A DNA stretch of 64,000 nucleotides from Pseudomonas campi (GCF_013200955.2 NZ_CP053697.2:1426001-1490000), one strand, 5' to 3'. Positions 47,189 to 57,069 are shown, numbered from the stretch's first letter. Program-made: numbers and translations. Notes: generated by a model not told the origin, from the letters alone.

Positions 47189-48178
47189 GTGCAAATAGCC
47201 CTGGCACCCATGGAAGGCCTGGTCGATGAAATCCTCCGCGATGTGCTGACCCGTGTCGGCGGCATCGACTGGTGCGTGACCGAGTTCATCCGGGTCAGCG
47301 ACCGCCTGCTGCCGGCCTCGCACTTTCGCAAGCTTGCCCCGGAGCTGGGTACGGGCGCGCGTACGCGCAGCGGCACACCGTTGCGGGTGCAGCTGCTCGG
47401 CTCCGATCCCGTATGCCTGGCAGAAAACGCCGCCTATGCCTGCGAACTGGGCGCGCCGGTCATCGACCTGAACTTCGGTTGCCCGGCCAAGACGGTGAAC
47501 AAGTCGCGCGGCGGCGCCGTGCTGCTCAAGGAGCCGGAGCTGCTGCACGCGATTCTCAGCGAAGTGCGCCGCGCCGTACCGCGGGATATCCCGGTAACGG
47601 CGAAAATGCGCCTGGGCTTCGACAGCCCGGATGGCGCCCTGGATTGCGCCAGGGCCCTGGCCGATGGCGGCGCCGGGCAGATCGTGGTGCATGCGCGGAC
47701 CAAGACCGATGGCTACAAGCCGCCCGCGCACTGGGAATGGGTGGCGCGGGTGCAGGAGGCGGTGGCCGTGCCGGTATACGCCAATGGCGAGATCTGGAGC
47801 CTCGACGACTGGCGGCGCTGCCGCGAAGTCAGTGGTGTCGAGGACATCATGCTCGGCCGCGGCCTGGTGTCACGGCCCGACCTGGCCCGGCAGATCGCCG
47901 CCGCCCGCACTGGGCAGGAGCTCGAGCCGCTGAGTTGGATAGATCTGCAACCGCTGCTGCAGGACTTCTGGCAACAGGCGCGGCGCAAGATCGCCCCCCG
48001 CTATGCGCCGGGCCGGCTCAAACAGTGGCTGGCCATGCTCACTCGCAGTTACCCGGAGGCGCTGACGCTGTTCACGGCCATGCGCCGCGAGACCGACTGT
48101 GAACGGCTGGATGCCTTGCTCGGTTGCCAGAGCACGGCGCGGCTTGCCGATGCCGAACCTTGTACTGAGCTGTCCTGA
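47189..48178 (+). CDS. dusC: tRNA-dihydrouridine(16) synthase
   Basis: 329 residues from GTG ([16 protein letters not shown]). The open frame extends upstream to 47036, but homology starts here. FMN-binding LAPMEG, the catalytic Cys98 in [12 protein letters not shown], then VKMRLG-like TAKMRLGFD and ANGEIW, and the DusC-type [12 protein letters not shown] near residue 31. It reduces uridine 16 in the D-loop of tRNAs. Slightly longer than E. coli DusC because of the C-terminal tail. Confidence 0.92.
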   Translation: MQIALAPMEGLVDEILRDVLTRVGGIDWCVTEFIRVSDRLLPASHFRKLAPELGTGARTRSGTPLRVQLLGSDPVCLAENAAYACELGAPVIDLNFGCPAKTVNKSRGGAVLLKEPELLHAILSEVRRAVPRDIPVTAKMRLGFDSPDGALDCARALADGGAGQIVVHARTKTDGYKPPAHWEWVARVQEAVAVPVYANGEIWSLDDWRRCREVSGVEDIMLGRGLVSRPDLARQIAAARTGQELEPLSWIDLQPLLQDFWQQARRKIAPRYAPGRLKQWLAMLTRSYPEALTLFTAMRRETDCERLDALLGCQSTARLADAEPCTELS

Positions 48179-48347
48179 TCCCGGTCGTTCGATGCTGACG
48201 CGGGTGCGCACTGCGCCTCAGGGGCTGGCGCGGGGTTAGCGGTGCGCGGGTGTTATCCCTATGCCCTGGTTGAACACCCTGCACACTCAGTAAGTGCGCC
48301 GAGAGGGTCGGCTGCCCATGGCGCACCCAACCGATGAAAACCGCTGC

Positions 48348-49901
48348 TCAGCTGCGCTTGAGGCGCAGGCTGCGCCACAGTGCCGCGACCAGCAGTACCG
48401 AACTGATCGCCCAGCCGATGGCCTGCAGATTGTGTGGCCCTTCCTGGTACAGCTGCGGGGCGATGCCGGCGCCGATCAGCAGGGCGAGCAGGGCGATTTC
48501 CCGGCGCGGGCCGTGCACCGGGCGGCACAGGTAAACCAGTGCCGGCAGCAGCAGGGCCACGCTGGGGAAGCTGCGATAGCGCGCGTCGAACACCAGCCCC
48601 AGCATCAACACCGCGCCAGCAAAGCCGCTGGCCGCCAGCCACCAGCCAGCACGGGCTTCCAGCCAGGCGAACAGACCGGCGCGCCAGCCGTTGCGGGCGG
48701 ACAAGGCCAGGCTGATATGCGCCAGCACGATCAGGTTGAGCAGCAGCAGGGCGAGCGCCCACAGCCATTCGCCGGTGCTGCGGCTGGTGATGCTGGCCAG
48801 CTCGCTCCAGCCGGCGATACAGGCACCGCCCAGGGCGGCGGCCAGCGGCAGCAACAGGGCGGCGCGGCGCGAAGCCGGCCGCCCGGCGAACAGCAGGGTC
48901 GCCGCCAGCAGCACGCCACTGAGTGCCAGCCACAGCGGCCAGTGCGGCAGGTTGGAGACAGGGCCGGCGAGGATGCCCTTGTCGCCGCGATCGGCATCGA
49001 ACAGGCCCCAGTAACCGCCAACGGCACCTTCGCTGTCACGCTTCCAGGGTTGATCGAAGGCCTCGATCAGGTTGTAGCGCCAGCCATGTTCCTCGGCCAG
49101 TTTGACGAAACCACGCATGAACAGCGCTTCGTTGACCCGGCTTGGCAGGGCGGTTTCGCGCTGGCGGCCTTCACTCGGCCAACCGGTTTCACCGATCAGG
49201 ATGTCCTTGGGTGCGTAGGCGTTGCCGAAGGTCTGGCGCACCTCGGCGACCTTGTGCAGGGCGCGCTCGATGCTGCTCGGGTCATCTTCCCAATAGGGCA
49301 GCAGGTGGATGGTGAGGAAGTCCACCGCGGGCGCCACCTCGGGGTGTTCCAGCCAGAACTCCCAGACATCGGCATAGGTCACGGGCTGTTTGACCGCGGC
49401 CTTGACCTGGCCGATCAGCTCGACCAGGTGTTCGGGGGTGGTTTCCTTGCGCAGCAGCACTTCGTTGCCGACGATCACCGCGTCGACCACATCGGGATAG
49501 CGATTGGCGGTGTCGATCAGCGCCGCGACTTCCTTGGCGCTATCGACCGGATTGCTGCTGACCCAGGCGCCGGCGAGCATCTTCAGGCCATGTTTGCGGG
49601 CCAGCTCGGGAATGGCTTCCAGGCCGATCTGCGAGTAAGTACGGATGCAGGTGAAACGCTGGGCCAGCAGGGCCAGGTCGGCATCCACCAGTTCCGGGCG
49701 CAGCACGAATGGCTGCTGGAAGGGTGACTGATCCTTGCCGAACGGCGTGTAGGAAGCGCACTGCAGCTTGTGTGTCGGTGTGGCGGCATCGGCCAGCACG
49801 ACCGGACGGCCAATCGCGTACCAGAGGGCAGCGAGGGCCAGCATGGCGAGCAGGCTGGCAAACAGGTAGGGCAGTGCTAGGGAACGATCGGGCTGGCTCA
49901 T
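48348..49901 (-). CDS. Membrane-anchored GH17-type beta-glucan enzyme
   Basis: 517 residues. One N-terminal membrane helix (about 10-32), a periplasmic GH17 domain (about 45-310) with the acid/base Glu147 in IVGNEVLLR and the nucleophile Glu238 in IGETGWPS, and a C-terminal region with about seven membrane helices. GH17 enzymes cut or transglycosylate beta-1,3-glucans. Membrane-fused forms in Pseudomonas are annotated as beta-(1,6)-glucan synthases near cyclic or periplasmic glucan genes. Here no such genes adjoin. Confidence 0.82.
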   Translation of the reverse strand: MSQPDRSLALPYLFASLLAMLALAALWYAIGRPVVLADAATPTHKLQCASYTPFGKDQSPFQQPFVLRPELVDADLALLAQRFTCIRTYSQIGLEAIPELARKHGLKMLAGAWVSSNPVDSAKEVAALIDTANRYPDVVDAVIVGNEVLLRKETTPEHLVELIGQVKAAVKQPVTYADVWEFWLEHPEVAPAVDFLTIHLLPYWEDDPSSIERALHKVAEVRQTFGNAYAPKDILIGETGWPSEGRQRETALPSRVNEALFMRGFVKLAEEHGWRYNLIEAFDQPWKRDSEGAVGGYWGLFDADRGDKGILAGPVSNLPHWPLWLALSGVLLAATLLFAGRPASRRAALLLPLAAALGGACIAGWSELASITSRSTGEWLWALALLLLNLIVLAHISLALSARNGWRAGLFAWLEARAGWWLAASGFAGAVLMLGLVFDARYRSFPSVALLLPALVYLCRPVHGPRREIALLALLIGAGIAPQLYQEGPHNLQAIGWAISSVLLVAALWRSLRLKRS

Positions 49902-49963
49902 GGTTCTGGATGCGTGGCGACAAAGCCGCGCATCTTAGCGGATCAGAAGCCCCTGCGGGCAGC

Positions 49964-50188
49964 TCATGCCTGGTGGTGCAACCACGCATGCTGGGGGATG
50001 ACTGACTTCTGCGCGCCACGCCGCTCGAAGCGCTGCCAGACTTTTTCGTGGAAGTAGAACCCTACCGAGTTGCACAGCGGCTCGATCGCTGCCACCAGGC
50101 CACTGGCCGCCACGCTGCCGGTGAGTGCGTAGGTTACGCCGAACGCAATGCAGAAGTGCATAAGGGTGAAGGTGATGGTCTTGAGCAT
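49964..50188 (-). CDS. DUF2061 small membrane protein
   Basis: 74 residues with two membrane segments (FTLMHFCIAFGVTYALTGS, then VAAIEPLCNSVGFYFHEKVW) and the DUF2061 signature FYFHEKVW. Function unknown. A GGTGCG purine-rich site precedes the ATG weakly. Confidence 0.85.
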   Translation of the reverse strand: MLKTITFTLMHFCIAFGVTYALTGSVAASGLVAAIEPLCNSVGFYFHEKVWQRFERRGAQKSVIPQHAWLHHQA

Positions 50189-50310
50189 GGCGCACCTCGA
50201 ATAAGAATTGTTCTTTCTTGAGGTGCAGCTTAGGTGGCGTCCGGAGCCCGGTGAAATGGCGGTTATGTATCCGTTGGATAGATTCGCCTAATGAATGTCT
50301 CGGGCTCTAA

Positions 50311-50532
50311 GAACCTGTTTAGGATCTTCTGAATTAGAGCCAGACAAGGCGCTACGCCAGTAACAGCCACCGGCTGGTCAAAACGCCGAGGAAGCGGAGT
50401 TTACGAGCTGTAAATGAGCATGACTCGTTCACTCGCCCTTCGGGTCGCGCTGAAGCGCGTTAGCGGCAAGCTGCTTGCCGAGGCCGTTTTTAACGCGGTA
50501 TGGCCGCGAGTCAGGAGATCGTAAACAGGTTC
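50311..50532 (-). mobile_element. Stop-codon MITE family, copy C (222 bp, inverted)
   Basis: Begins GAACCTGTTTAGGATCTTCTGA and ends in the complement of GAACCTGTTTACGATCTCCTGA. TAA flanks both sides (50308-50310 and 50533-50535), an exact three-base duplication. The core is in the opposite orientation to the other copies. It carries about 80 extra bases, partly matching the extra block of copy A in complement. This is the only full copy not placed at a gene stop codon. Confidence 0.75.
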
Positions 50533-50642
50533 TAAGACTTTGGTCGAGAATGCCCCCGGCTACGACTAAGGTCGTCTGTCGTGGATTGCTCATCGTTCTA
50601 GAGTGGACTCACCAGCAACCCGTGCTGCGGAGGACAACAACA

Positions 50643-50954
50643 ATGAACGACAGCATCTACAAGCGGATTGAACAGAATCCGCAATTCCAGGAGTTGGTCG
50701 CCAAGCGCGAACGCTTCGCCTGGATCCTTTCCGCCATCATGCTCGGCCTGTACGTGGCCTTCATCCTGCTCATCGCCTTCGAGCCACAGCTGCTCGGTAC
50801 CCGCATCAGTGCGGATTCGCCGATTACCTGGGGCATTCCCATGGGTGTGGGCCTGATCATCTCGGCCTTCGTGCTGACCGGTATCTATGTGCAGCGCGCC
50901 AATGGCGAGTTCGACACCCTGAACCAGTCCATTCTCGACGAGGTGCAGAAATGA
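50643..50954 (+). CDS. DUF485 family membrane protein (ActP partner)
   Basis: 103 residues with two membrane helices ([21 protein letters not shown] and [21 protein letters not shown]) and a conserved N-terminal [14 protein letters not shown]485 proteins (E. coli YjcH) are encoded with acetate permeases and may assist them. GGAGGA lies upstream of the ATG. The stop overlaps the actP start (ATGA). Confidence 0.9.
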   Translation: MNDSIYKRIEQNPQFQELVAKRERFAWILSAIMLGLYVAFILLIAFEPQLLGTRISADSPITWGIPMGVGLIISAFVLTGIYVQRANGEFDTLNQSILDEVQK

Positions 50955-52609
50955 TCGCGCGTCTTCTTACCGCCATCGGCCTGATGGCACTGGCCCCAGC
51001 ACTCTGGGCCGCCGGTGCACTGGAAGGTGAAGTGCAGCGCCAGCCGCTGAACACTTCGGCCATCGTCATGTTCCTCGCCTTTGTCGGCGCCACGCTGTAC
51101 ATCACCTATTGGGCGTCGAAGCGCAACACCTCGACCTCCGACTTCTACACCGCCGGCGGCAGCATCACCGGTTTCCAGAACGGCCTGGCGATTGCCGGCG
51201 ACTACATGTCGGCGGCCTCGTTCCTGGGTATTTCCGCGCTGGTGTTCACCTCTGGCTATGACGGCCTGATCTACTCGATCGGCTTCCTGGTCGGCTGGCC
51301 GGTGATCCTGTTCCTGATCGCCGAACGCCTGCGCAACCTCGGCAAGTACACCTTCGCCGACGTGGCTTCCTACCGTCTCGGCCAGACCCAGATCCGCACC
51401 CTGTCTGCCAGCGGTTCGCTGGTGGTGGTGGCCTTCTACCTGATCGCGCAGATGGTCGGCGCCGGTAAGCTGATCCAGCTGCTGTTCGGCCTCGAATACC
51501 ATGTGGCGGTGATCCTGGTCGGCATCCTGATGGTGCTCTACGTGCTGTTCGGCGGCATGCTGGCGACCACCTGGGTACAGATCATCAAGGCCGTGCTGCT
51601 GCTTTCCGGTGCCTCGTTCATGGCGCTGATGGTGATGAAGCACGTCGATTTCGACTTCGCCCGCCTGTTCAGTGAAGCCATCGCCGTACACCCGAAAGGC
51701 GAAGCGATCATGAGCCCCGGCGGCCTGGTGAAAGACCCGATCTCGGCGATTTCCCTCGGTCTGGCGCTGATGTTCGGTACCGCTGGCCTGCCGCACATCC
51801 TGATGCGCTTCTTCACCGTGAGCGATGCCAAGGAAGCGCGCAAGTCGGTGTTCTACGCCACCGGTTTCATCGGCTACTTCTACATTCTGACCTTCATCAT
51901 CGGCTTCGGCGCGATCCTGCTGGTCAGCACCAACCCGGCCTTCAAGGACGCCACCGGTGCTCTGCTCGGCGGTAACAACATGGCGGCAGTGCATCTGGCC
52001 AACGCGGTGGGCGGTAGCTGGTTCCTCGGCTTCATCTCCGCTGTGGCGTTCGCCACCATCCTCGCCGTGGTGGCCGGTCTGACCCTGGCCGGTGCGTCGG
52101 CGGTGTCTCATGACCTGTATGCCAGCGTGATCAAGAAAGGCAAAGCCAACGAGAAAGATGAACTGCGCGTATCGAAAATCACCACCGTGGCACTCGGCAT
52201 CCTGGCCATCGGCCTGGGCATCGCGTTCGAGAAGCAGAACATCGCCTTCATGGTCGGTCTGGCCTTCTCCATCGCGGCCAGCTGCAACTTCCCGGTACTG
52301 ATTCTCTCCATGTACTGGAAGAAGCTGACCACCCGTGGCGCCATGGTTGGCGGCTGGCTGGGCCTGATCACCGCCGTGGGCCTGATGATTCTCGGCCCAA
52401 CCGTGTGGGTGCAGGTGCTCGGCAATGCCGAAGCGATCTTCCCCTACGAGTACCCGGCACTGTTCTCCATGGCGATTGCCTTCACCGGTATCTGGTTCTT
52501 CTCGATCACCGACAAGTCCGTTGCCGCCGGCGAGGAACGTGCACGTTTCTACTCGCAGTTCGTCCGCTCGCAGACCGGCCTGGGCGCCAGTGGTGCGGTC
52601 GCGCACTAA
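50951..52609 (+). CDS. actP: Cation/acetate symporter
   Basis: 552 residues of the sodium:solute symporter family, about thirteen membrane helices after a cleavable-looking N-terminal segment ([15 protein letters not shown]). Signature regions are [32 protein letters not shown] and [15 protein letters not shown]. It takes up acetate, and glycolate or propionate in some species. Coupled to DUF485 by a four-base overlap; ends at a strong terminator. Confidence 0.95.
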   Translation: MIARLLTAIGLMALAPALWAAGALEGEVQRQPLNTSAIVMFLAFVGATLYITYWASKRNTSTSDFYTAGGSITGFQNGLAIAGDYMSAASFLGISALVFTSGYDGLIYSIGFLVGWPVILFLIAERLRNLGKYTFADVASYRLGQTQIRTLSASGSLVVVAFYLIAQMVGAGKLIQLLFGLEYHVAVILVGILMVLYVLFGGMLATTWVQIIKAVLLLSGASFMALMVMKHVDFDFARLFSEAIAVHPKGEAIMSPGGLVKDPISAISLGLALMFGTAGLPHILMRFFTVSDAKEARKSVFYATGFIGYFYILTFIIGFGAILLVSTNPAFKDATGALLGGNNMAAVHLANAVGGSWFLGFISAVAFATILAVVAGLTLAGASAVSHDLYASVIKKGKANEKDELRVSKITTVALGILAIGLGIAFEKQNIAFMVGLAFSIAASCNFPVLILSMYWKKLTTRGAMVGGWLGLITAVGLMILGPTVWVQVLGNAEAIFPYEYPALFSMAIAFTGIWFFSITDKSVAAGEERARFYSQFVRSQTGLGASGAVAH

Positions 52610-52633
52610 CCCGCAAGATACTCCGCGTGTTTC

Positions 52634-52659
52634 GGGCAGCCTGTTGGCTGCCCTTTTTT
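52634..52659 (+). terminator. Rho-independent terminator after actP
   Basis: GGGCAGCC, TGTT, GGCTGCCC followed by six T residues (52654-52659). Confidence 0.92.
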
Positions 52660-52712
52660 ATGCGCGCTGTTTTGCTAGGCTGGATCGACGTTAAACCAGC
52701 AGGGTGTTACTG

Positions 52713-52934
52713 ATGCGGGTGTTTTTTATGTTGCTGGCCATCGGCCTGGGCGCCTTGTGTGGCGGGGTCTTGCTGACGCTGCTGTTGCTGCCGCTGTGGG
52801 GCTGGCTGGATACCCGTATCGGTATCGAGGCGCTGGGGCATTCCGGGCCGGCGCCCTGGTGCTATGGTCTGTCGATTGGCGCGCTGGCGCTGCTCGGGAT
52901 TATCCTGCTGGCCCGCGCGCACCGCCGCGCCTGA
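52713..52934 (+). CDS. Small two-helix membrane protein
   Basis: 73 residues, starting MRVFFMLLAIGLGALCGG, with a second helix YGLSIGALALLGIILLARA. AGGGTG lies seven bases before the ATG; an in-frame GTG three codons earlier is possible. No family recognised. It is followed after 16 bases by the phosphatase-like gene, so co-transcription is likely. Confidence 0.6.
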   Translation: MRVFFMLLAIGLGALCGGVLLTLLLLPLWGWLDTRIGIEALGHSGPAPWCYGLSIGALALLGIILLARAHRRA

Positions 52935-52950
52935 TCTCGGAGAGCAGCGC

Positions 52951-53274
52951 TTGCCGCGCGTATTGTTTATCTGCAGCCGCAACCGCCTGCGCAGCCCGAC
53001 GGCGGAGCAAGTGTTTGCCAGTTGGCCGGGTGTACAAAGCGACTCGGCGGGCCTCAGTCCGGATGCCGAACAGGTGCTGTCGCTGGAGCAGGTGCAGTGG
53101 GCCGAACTGATTTTCGTCATGGAAGCGGTGCACGGGCGCCGGCTCAAGCAACGCTTCGCCGCCGCGCTGAAAGGCAAGCGGGTGATCTGTCTGGATATTC
53201 CCGACAATTACGATTTCATGCAGCTGGAGTTGGTGCGCCTGCTGGAGCAGAAGGTAGGCGCCTTGCTGCGCTGA
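52951..53274 (+). CDS. Low-molecular-weight protein tyrosine phosphatase-like protein
   Basis: 107 residues. The P-loop CSRNRLRS keeps the Cys-x5-Arg pattern (LFICSRNRLRSPTAEQVF) but differs from the canonical CxGNxCRSP. A candidate general-acid Asp lies in DIPDNYDFM. At 107 residues it is shorter than true LMW-PTPs (about 150). The start is TTG, chosen from GGAG upstream and the fold beginning at PRVLFICS. Activity is likely but not certain given the altered loop. Confidence 0.75.
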   Translation: MPRVLFICSRNRLRSPTAEQVFASWPGVQSDSAGLSPDAEQVLSLEQVQWAELIFVMEAVHGRRLKQRFAAALKGKRVICLDIPDNYDFMQLELVRLLEQKVGALLR

Positions 53275-53295
53275 GCGGGCACAGGAGGAGCAGGG

Positions 53296-53646
53296 ATGCA
53301 CAAGGGTAAGTGGCTGGCGGCGTTGTGCCTGATCAGCTCAGCGGCACTGGCGCAGCAGATCGACTGCGCAGCGCTGGATGCTGCGGTGAAGACCGGTGCC
53401 GAGCACCGTCCCTATATCGGCGAGGTGATCGGCCAGGGGCGCGCGCAGTTTCATTCGGCGCCGGATGCGGCCTGCCCGATTCGCGGCAAGTTCATCATTC
53501 CCGGTGATGGTGTTGCCATCTACGCCGAGTACGGCTCCTGGTCGCAGATCCTCTACCCGGCGGGTGACGAGGAGGATGCCGGCGTCTGGGTGCGTAGCGA
53601 TCGCCTGCAGGTGCTGTCCAGGCCGGATGGAGGCAATCGCCAATGA
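53296..53646 (+). CDS. Exported small protein with SH3-like fold
   Basis: 116 residues with a signal peptide (cleavage likely after AALA) and two Cys (IDCAAL, DAACPIRG) that could form a disulfide. A beta-rich body has FIIPGDGVAIYAEYGSWSQI and VWVRSDRLQVL, the pattern of bacterial SH3-like domains. Function unknown. AGGAGGAG lies upstream of the ATG. Its stop overlaps the next start. Confidence 0.7.
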   Translation: MHKGKWLAALCLISSAALAQQIDCAALDAAVKTGAEHRPYIGEVIGQGRAQFHSAPDAACPIRGKFIIPGDGVAIYAEYGSWSQILYPAGDEEDAGVWVRSDRLQVLSRPDGGNRQ

Positions 53647-54137
53647 ACGCAGCCCTGCAGCCTGAGCTGAGTTTGCCGCTGGTGCTCTATCCCGCGCGCG
53701 GGAAAACCCTGCTTCTGCTGCTGGGGTGCCTGCTGTTCAGCGGGGTGGGCGTATGGATGGTGCTCAACGGCGTGCTGCTCGGTTATTTCTGTGCGCTGCT
53801 ATTTGCCCTGGGCGCATTGGTGTTTCTCATGCAGTTGCATCCGCGTGCTGCTTATCTGCATCTGGATGAGCAGGGCTTCACCTACTGCAGTCTGTTTCGT
53901 GCGCACCGTATTGCCTGGGTCGCGGTGACCGGTTTCGCGGTGGTGCGCATCAGCAGCAACTCGCTGGTGGCCTGGAATTTCGCCCAGGGCCATGTGCCGC
54001 ACGGTCGTGGTGTGGCAATTTCGCAGGCGCTGTCGGGTTACCACAGTGCCTTGCCGGATACTTATGGTCTGCGCGCCGAGGTGTTGGCGCAGCAGCTCAA
54101 TAGCTTGTGCCTGACCCGGCGCTTAGCCATGCGCTGA
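53643..54137 (+). CDS. Two-helix membrane protein with PH-like domain (STM3941-like)
   Basis: 164 residues. Two adjacent membrane helices (TLLLLLGCLLFSGVGVWMVL and YFCALLFALGALVFLMQ), then a beta-rich domain beginning YLHLDEQGFTYCSLFRAHRIAW that resembles bacterial PH-like membrane proteins. The four-base overlap (ATGA) with the upstream exported protein gene suggests a joint role. No function known. Confidence 0.7.
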   Translation: MNAALQPELSLPLVLYPARGKTLLLLLGCLLFSGVGVWMVLNGVLLGYFCALLFALGALVFLMQLHPRAAYLHLDEQGFTYCSLFRAHRIAWVAVTGFAVVRISSNSLVAWNFAQGHVPHGRGVAISQALSGYHSALPDTYGLRAEVLAQQLNSLCLTRRLAMR

Positions 54138-54179
54138 TCGATTGGCCGGCCGTTATCCATTTCATTGAGGAACAGTGTC

Positions 54180-54533
54180 ATGCCCGCAGACCGCAAGATC
54201 GACTATATCGAGTTGCCCGCCAGGGATCTGCTGCTGGCCAAGGCGTTCTACAACAGCGTATTCGGCTGGCAGTTCGTCGATTACGGACCGGAGTATTGCG
54301 CCTTCAATGACGGACGCCTGGACGGAGGTTTCTACAAGGCCAACCTGAATGCCACCACCGCCAATGGCTCGGTGCTGGTGGTGCTCTACGCCGATGACCT
54401 GGAAGCCGTGCTGGCGCGGGTGCGCGAGGGTGGTGGGTGCATCGTCAAGGATATCTTCAGCTTCCCCGGTGGCCGCCGCTTCCAGTTCGCCGATCCGAAT
54501 GGGAATGAGCTGGCGGTCTGGTCCGAGCACTGA
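54180..54533 (+). CDS. VOC-family (glyoxalase-like) protein
   Basis: 117 residues starting MPADRKIDYIELPARDL. One VOC module with AKAFYNSVFGWQFVDYGPEY and the closing FQFADPNGNELAVWSE; the final Glu is a usual metal ligand. GAGGAA lies eight bases before the ATG. Substrate unknown. The TGA stop (54531-54533) is the left target triplet of a MITE copy. Confidence 0.87.
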   Translation: MPADRKIDYIELPARDLLLAKAFYNSVFGWQFVDYGPEYCAFNDGRLDGGFYKANLNATTANGSVLVVLYADDLEAVLARVREGGGCIVKDIFSFPGGRRFQFADPNGNELAVWSEH

Positions 54534-54673
54534 GAACCTATTTAGGATCTCTTGATCGTCGGCCATGCTGCGTTGAAATTGGGCTCGGACTGCTCATTTA
54601 CACCTCGTAAACTCCGCGTCCTCGCCCAATTTCGCCTTGCCTGGCTCTAGCTCAAAAGCCCCTAAACAGGTTC
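54534..54673 (+). mobile_element. Stop-codon MITE family, copy D (140 bp)
   Basis: Begins GAACCTATTTAGGATCT immediately after the VOC gene TGA and ends with the complement of GAACCTGTTTAGGGGCTTTT, followed by TGA (54674-54676): an exact TGA duplication. Internal arms AAATTGGGC and GCCCAATTT pair. Nearly identical to copy B. Confidence 0.78.
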
Positions 54674-54710
54674 TGAGAGCTTTTGAGCCGACTCTGCGTC
54701 AACTGGGGGT

Positions 54711-55277
54711 TTAAAGCTTCTTCGCGGAAATGATCAGCACCGGTTGGCGCGGTACGTTCTGGTGCATGCCGCGGTTGCCGGTCGGGACCTGGGCGATCTT
54801 GTCGACTACTTCCATGCCGCGCACTACCTTGCCGAACACCGCATAGCCGAAGTCGCGGCCGCCGTGATCGAGGAAGGCGTTGTCCTTGTGGTTGATGAAG
54901 AACTGGCTGGTGGCCGAGTCGACTACCTGGGTGCGGGCCATGGCCAGGGTGCCACGCAGGTTGCGCAGGCCGTTATCGGCCTCGTTCTTGATCGGGTCCT
55001 GGGTGTCTTTTTCGCCCATGTCGGCATCGAAGCCGCCGCCCTGGATCATGAAGCCGGGGATCACCCGGTGGAACTGGGTGCCGTCATAGAAACCGGATTC
55101 CACATAGGCGAGGAAGTTCTTGGCGCTGATCGGTGCCTTGTCGGCGGCCAGCTCGATTTCGACTTCACCGAGGCTGGTGGTCAGCAGCACATGGGGGTTC
55201 TCGGTGGCAGTCTCGGCGGCCATCAGATTGAGGCTGAGCAGCAGGCTGCAGGCGGCGAGGGCAAGTTTGTTGAGCAT
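54711..55277 (-). CDS. ppiA: Periplasmic peptidyl-prolyl isomerase (cyclophilin)
   Basis: 188 residues with a signal peptide (cleavage after NLMAA). The cyclophilin active site is present ([15 protein letters not shown], then [22 protein letters not shown]), as is the conserved [20 protein letters not shown]. It assists proline isomerisation in periplasmic folding. AAGGAAC-type sequence precedes the ATG. Confidence 0.92.
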   Translation of the reverse strand: MLNKLALAACSLLLSLNLMAAETATENPHVLLTTSLGEVEIELAADKAPISAKNFLAYVESGFYDGTQFHRVIPGFMIQGGGFDADMGEKDTQDPIKNEADNGLRNLRGTLAMARTQVVDSATSQFFINHKDNAFLDHGGRDFGYAVFGKVVRGMEVVDKIAQVPTGNRGMHQNVPRQPVLIISAKKL

Positions 55278-55292
55278 GGTAGTTCCTTGTTT

Positions 55293-56084
55293 TCAGGTTT
55301 TTTCAACTGAGCCAATAAAGCTCAGCAGGGTCGTGTTGAACTGCTCGGGTTGATCCATCGGCGTGGCGTGGCGCGACTGCTGGATGATCACCAGGCGCGC
55401 GTCGGGCAGCAGCTCGACGTAGCTTTGCTTGTGCGCCACCGGGGTGTAGTCGCGATCACCGCTGATCACCAACGTAGGACAGGTGATGCGGCCCAGGTGT
55501 TCCCGCACACTCCAGCCGATGATGGCATCGAGGCTGGCGAGGTAGGCGCGCTTGTCGTTCTGCGGCCAGCGTTGCTCGATCTTCTGCCGTAGCTCGGCCT
55601 GTTCCGGACGAGGGAAGAGGATGCGGCCCAGGCCCTTGCCAATGGTCTCCAGGCTGAGCAGGCGCGAGAGTGCCCAGCGCTTGCCCAACTGCCACCAGTC
55701 GCCCAGGCTCTTGGCGCGGACTTCCGGGGTGCTGTTGACGATGGTCAGGCTGTGCAGCAGCTCAGGGCGGTCGACGCCAAGCTGGAAGGCGATCATGCCG
55801 CCCATGGAAATGCCGACCAGGTGCACCTTGCCGAGGCTGAGGTGCTCGATCAGTGCGGCCGCGTCGTCGGCAAACTGCGCGATGCTGTAGGCTTCGCGTG
55901 GCTTGCCGGAGCGGCCGTGGCCACGCACGTCGAGGGCAATCACCCGGTGGCTGCGGCTGAGCAGCGGCACCTGGTATTCCCAGTCACAGGTACTTGAACC
56001 GAGGCCATGAATCAGTAGCAGTGGGCTGCCCTGCCCATGGTCCTCGAAGTGCAGTTGGCAGCCGGCGTGTTCGAAATAAGACAT
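55293..56084 (-). CDS. Alpha/beta hydrolase
   Basis: 263 residues. LLIHGLGSSTCDWEYQ gives the oxyanion region, GISMGGMIA the nucleophile elbow, GDRDYTPV the acid strand and SRHATPMDQP the catalytic His. Closest in shape to the 3-oxoadipate enol-lactonase/BioH group, but the substrate cannot be set. The ATG at 56084 has GAAGG upstream and lies ten bases after the LysR gene stop, so the regulator and hydrolase form one unit. Confidence 0.85.
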   Translation of the reverse strand: MSYFEHAGCQLHFEDHGQGSPLLLIHGLGSSTCDWEYQVPLLSRSHRVIALDVRGHGRSGKPREAYSIAQFADDAAALIEHLSLGKVHLVGISMGGMIAFQLGVDRPELLHSLTIVNSTPEVRAKSLGDWWQLGKRWALSRLLSLETIGKGLGRILFPRPEQAELRQKIEQRWPQNDKRAYLASLDAIIGWSVREHLGRITCPTLVISGDRDYTPVAHKQSYVELLPDARLVIIQQSRHATPMDQPEQFNTTLLSFIGSVEKT

Positions 56085-56094
56085 GGCTGGGCCT

Positions 56095-57021
56095 TCAGTT
56101 GGCGGGCAGGGGCGCGGCGAACGGCGCATCGAGTGGGGCGGCATCGAAGGTCTTGATCAGTTCGACGAGGATCTGCGTGGCCGGGCCCAGGGGTTTTTCC
56201 TTGTTGGCATACAGCGAGAAGGAGGGATTGCGCGTGCCGCCCTGAGCCAAGGGCAGGGGCTTGAGCAGGCCTTCGCGCAGCTCGCGTTCGATCAGGTGGC
56301 GCGGCAACCAGGCAAAGCCCAGGCCGCTGCTGACGAAGGAGGCGGCGGTGGGCAGGCTGCCGACCGTCCAGCGCTGCTCTGCACCGAGCCAGCCGACATC
56401 ACGTGGCTGGGTGCGGCCGGAGTCGCGGATCACCACCTGCATCTGGCTCTCCAGATCCTGAAAAGTCAGTTCTCGCTGTAGGCGGTGCAGGGCGTGATCA
56501 GGATGGGCGACGGCGACGAATTCGATGCTGCACAGCTCGGTGCCCAGGTAGCCGGCGATGTTCAGGCCGGTGATGGCCAGGTCGGCGGTGCCTTCCAGCA
56601 ACACTTCCTCGACCCCCGACAGCACTTCCTCGCGCAGGCGCACACGGCAACCGCGGCTCTGCGGGATAAAGGCGGAGAGGGCGCGGACCAGGCGGGCGTT
56701 GGGGTAGGCGGCATCGACCACAAGGCGCACCTCGGCTTCCCAGCCCTGCTCCATATAATGGGCGAGGTCTTCCAGCTGGCTGGCCTGTTTGACCAGCTGC
56801 CGCGAGCGGCGCAACAGCACTTCGCCGGCCTCGGTCAGCACCGCCTTGCGTCCGTCGATGCGCAGCAGCGGCACGCCGAGCTGCTCCTGCATGCGCGCCA
56901 CCGTGTAGCTCACCGAGGATTGCGAGCGATGCAACACGTCGGCGGCCTGGGCGAAGCCGTTGTGGTCGACCACCGCCTGCAGCGTGCGCCATTGATCAAG
57001 GGTGACACGGGGCGCTTTCAT
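56095..57021 (-). CDS. LysR-family transcriptional regulator
   Basis: 308 residues from MKAPRVTLDQW. N-terminal winged helix-turn-helix (TLQAVVDHNGFAQAADVLHRSQSSVSYTVARMQEQLG) and a C-terminal effector domain of periplasmic-binding-protein fold (RLVVDAAYPNARLVRAL, GTADLAITG). AGAGGAAG lies seven bases before the ATG. Its targets are probably the downstream hydrolase or the divergent exported protein gene. Coinducer unknown. Confidence 0.9.
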   Translation of the reverse strand: MKAPRVTLDQWRTLQAVVDHNGFAQAADVLHRSQSSVSYTVARMQEQLGVPLLRIDGRKAVLTEAGEVLLRRSRQLVKQASQLEDLAHYMEQGWEAEVRLVVDAAYPNARLVRALSAFIPQSRGCRVRLREEVLSGVEEVLLEGTADLAITGLNIAGYLGTELCSIEFVAVAHPDHALHRLQRELTFQDLESQMQVVIRDSGRTQPRDVGWLGAEQRWTVGSLPTAASFVSSGLGFAWLPRHLIERELREGLLKPLPLAQGGTRNPSFSLYANKEKPLGPATQILVELIKTFDAAPLDAPFAAPLPAN

Positions 57022-57069
57022 CGTTGCTTCCTCTTCTCTACTCTTGGTGTCCCCTGAAGGAGACGCTGC

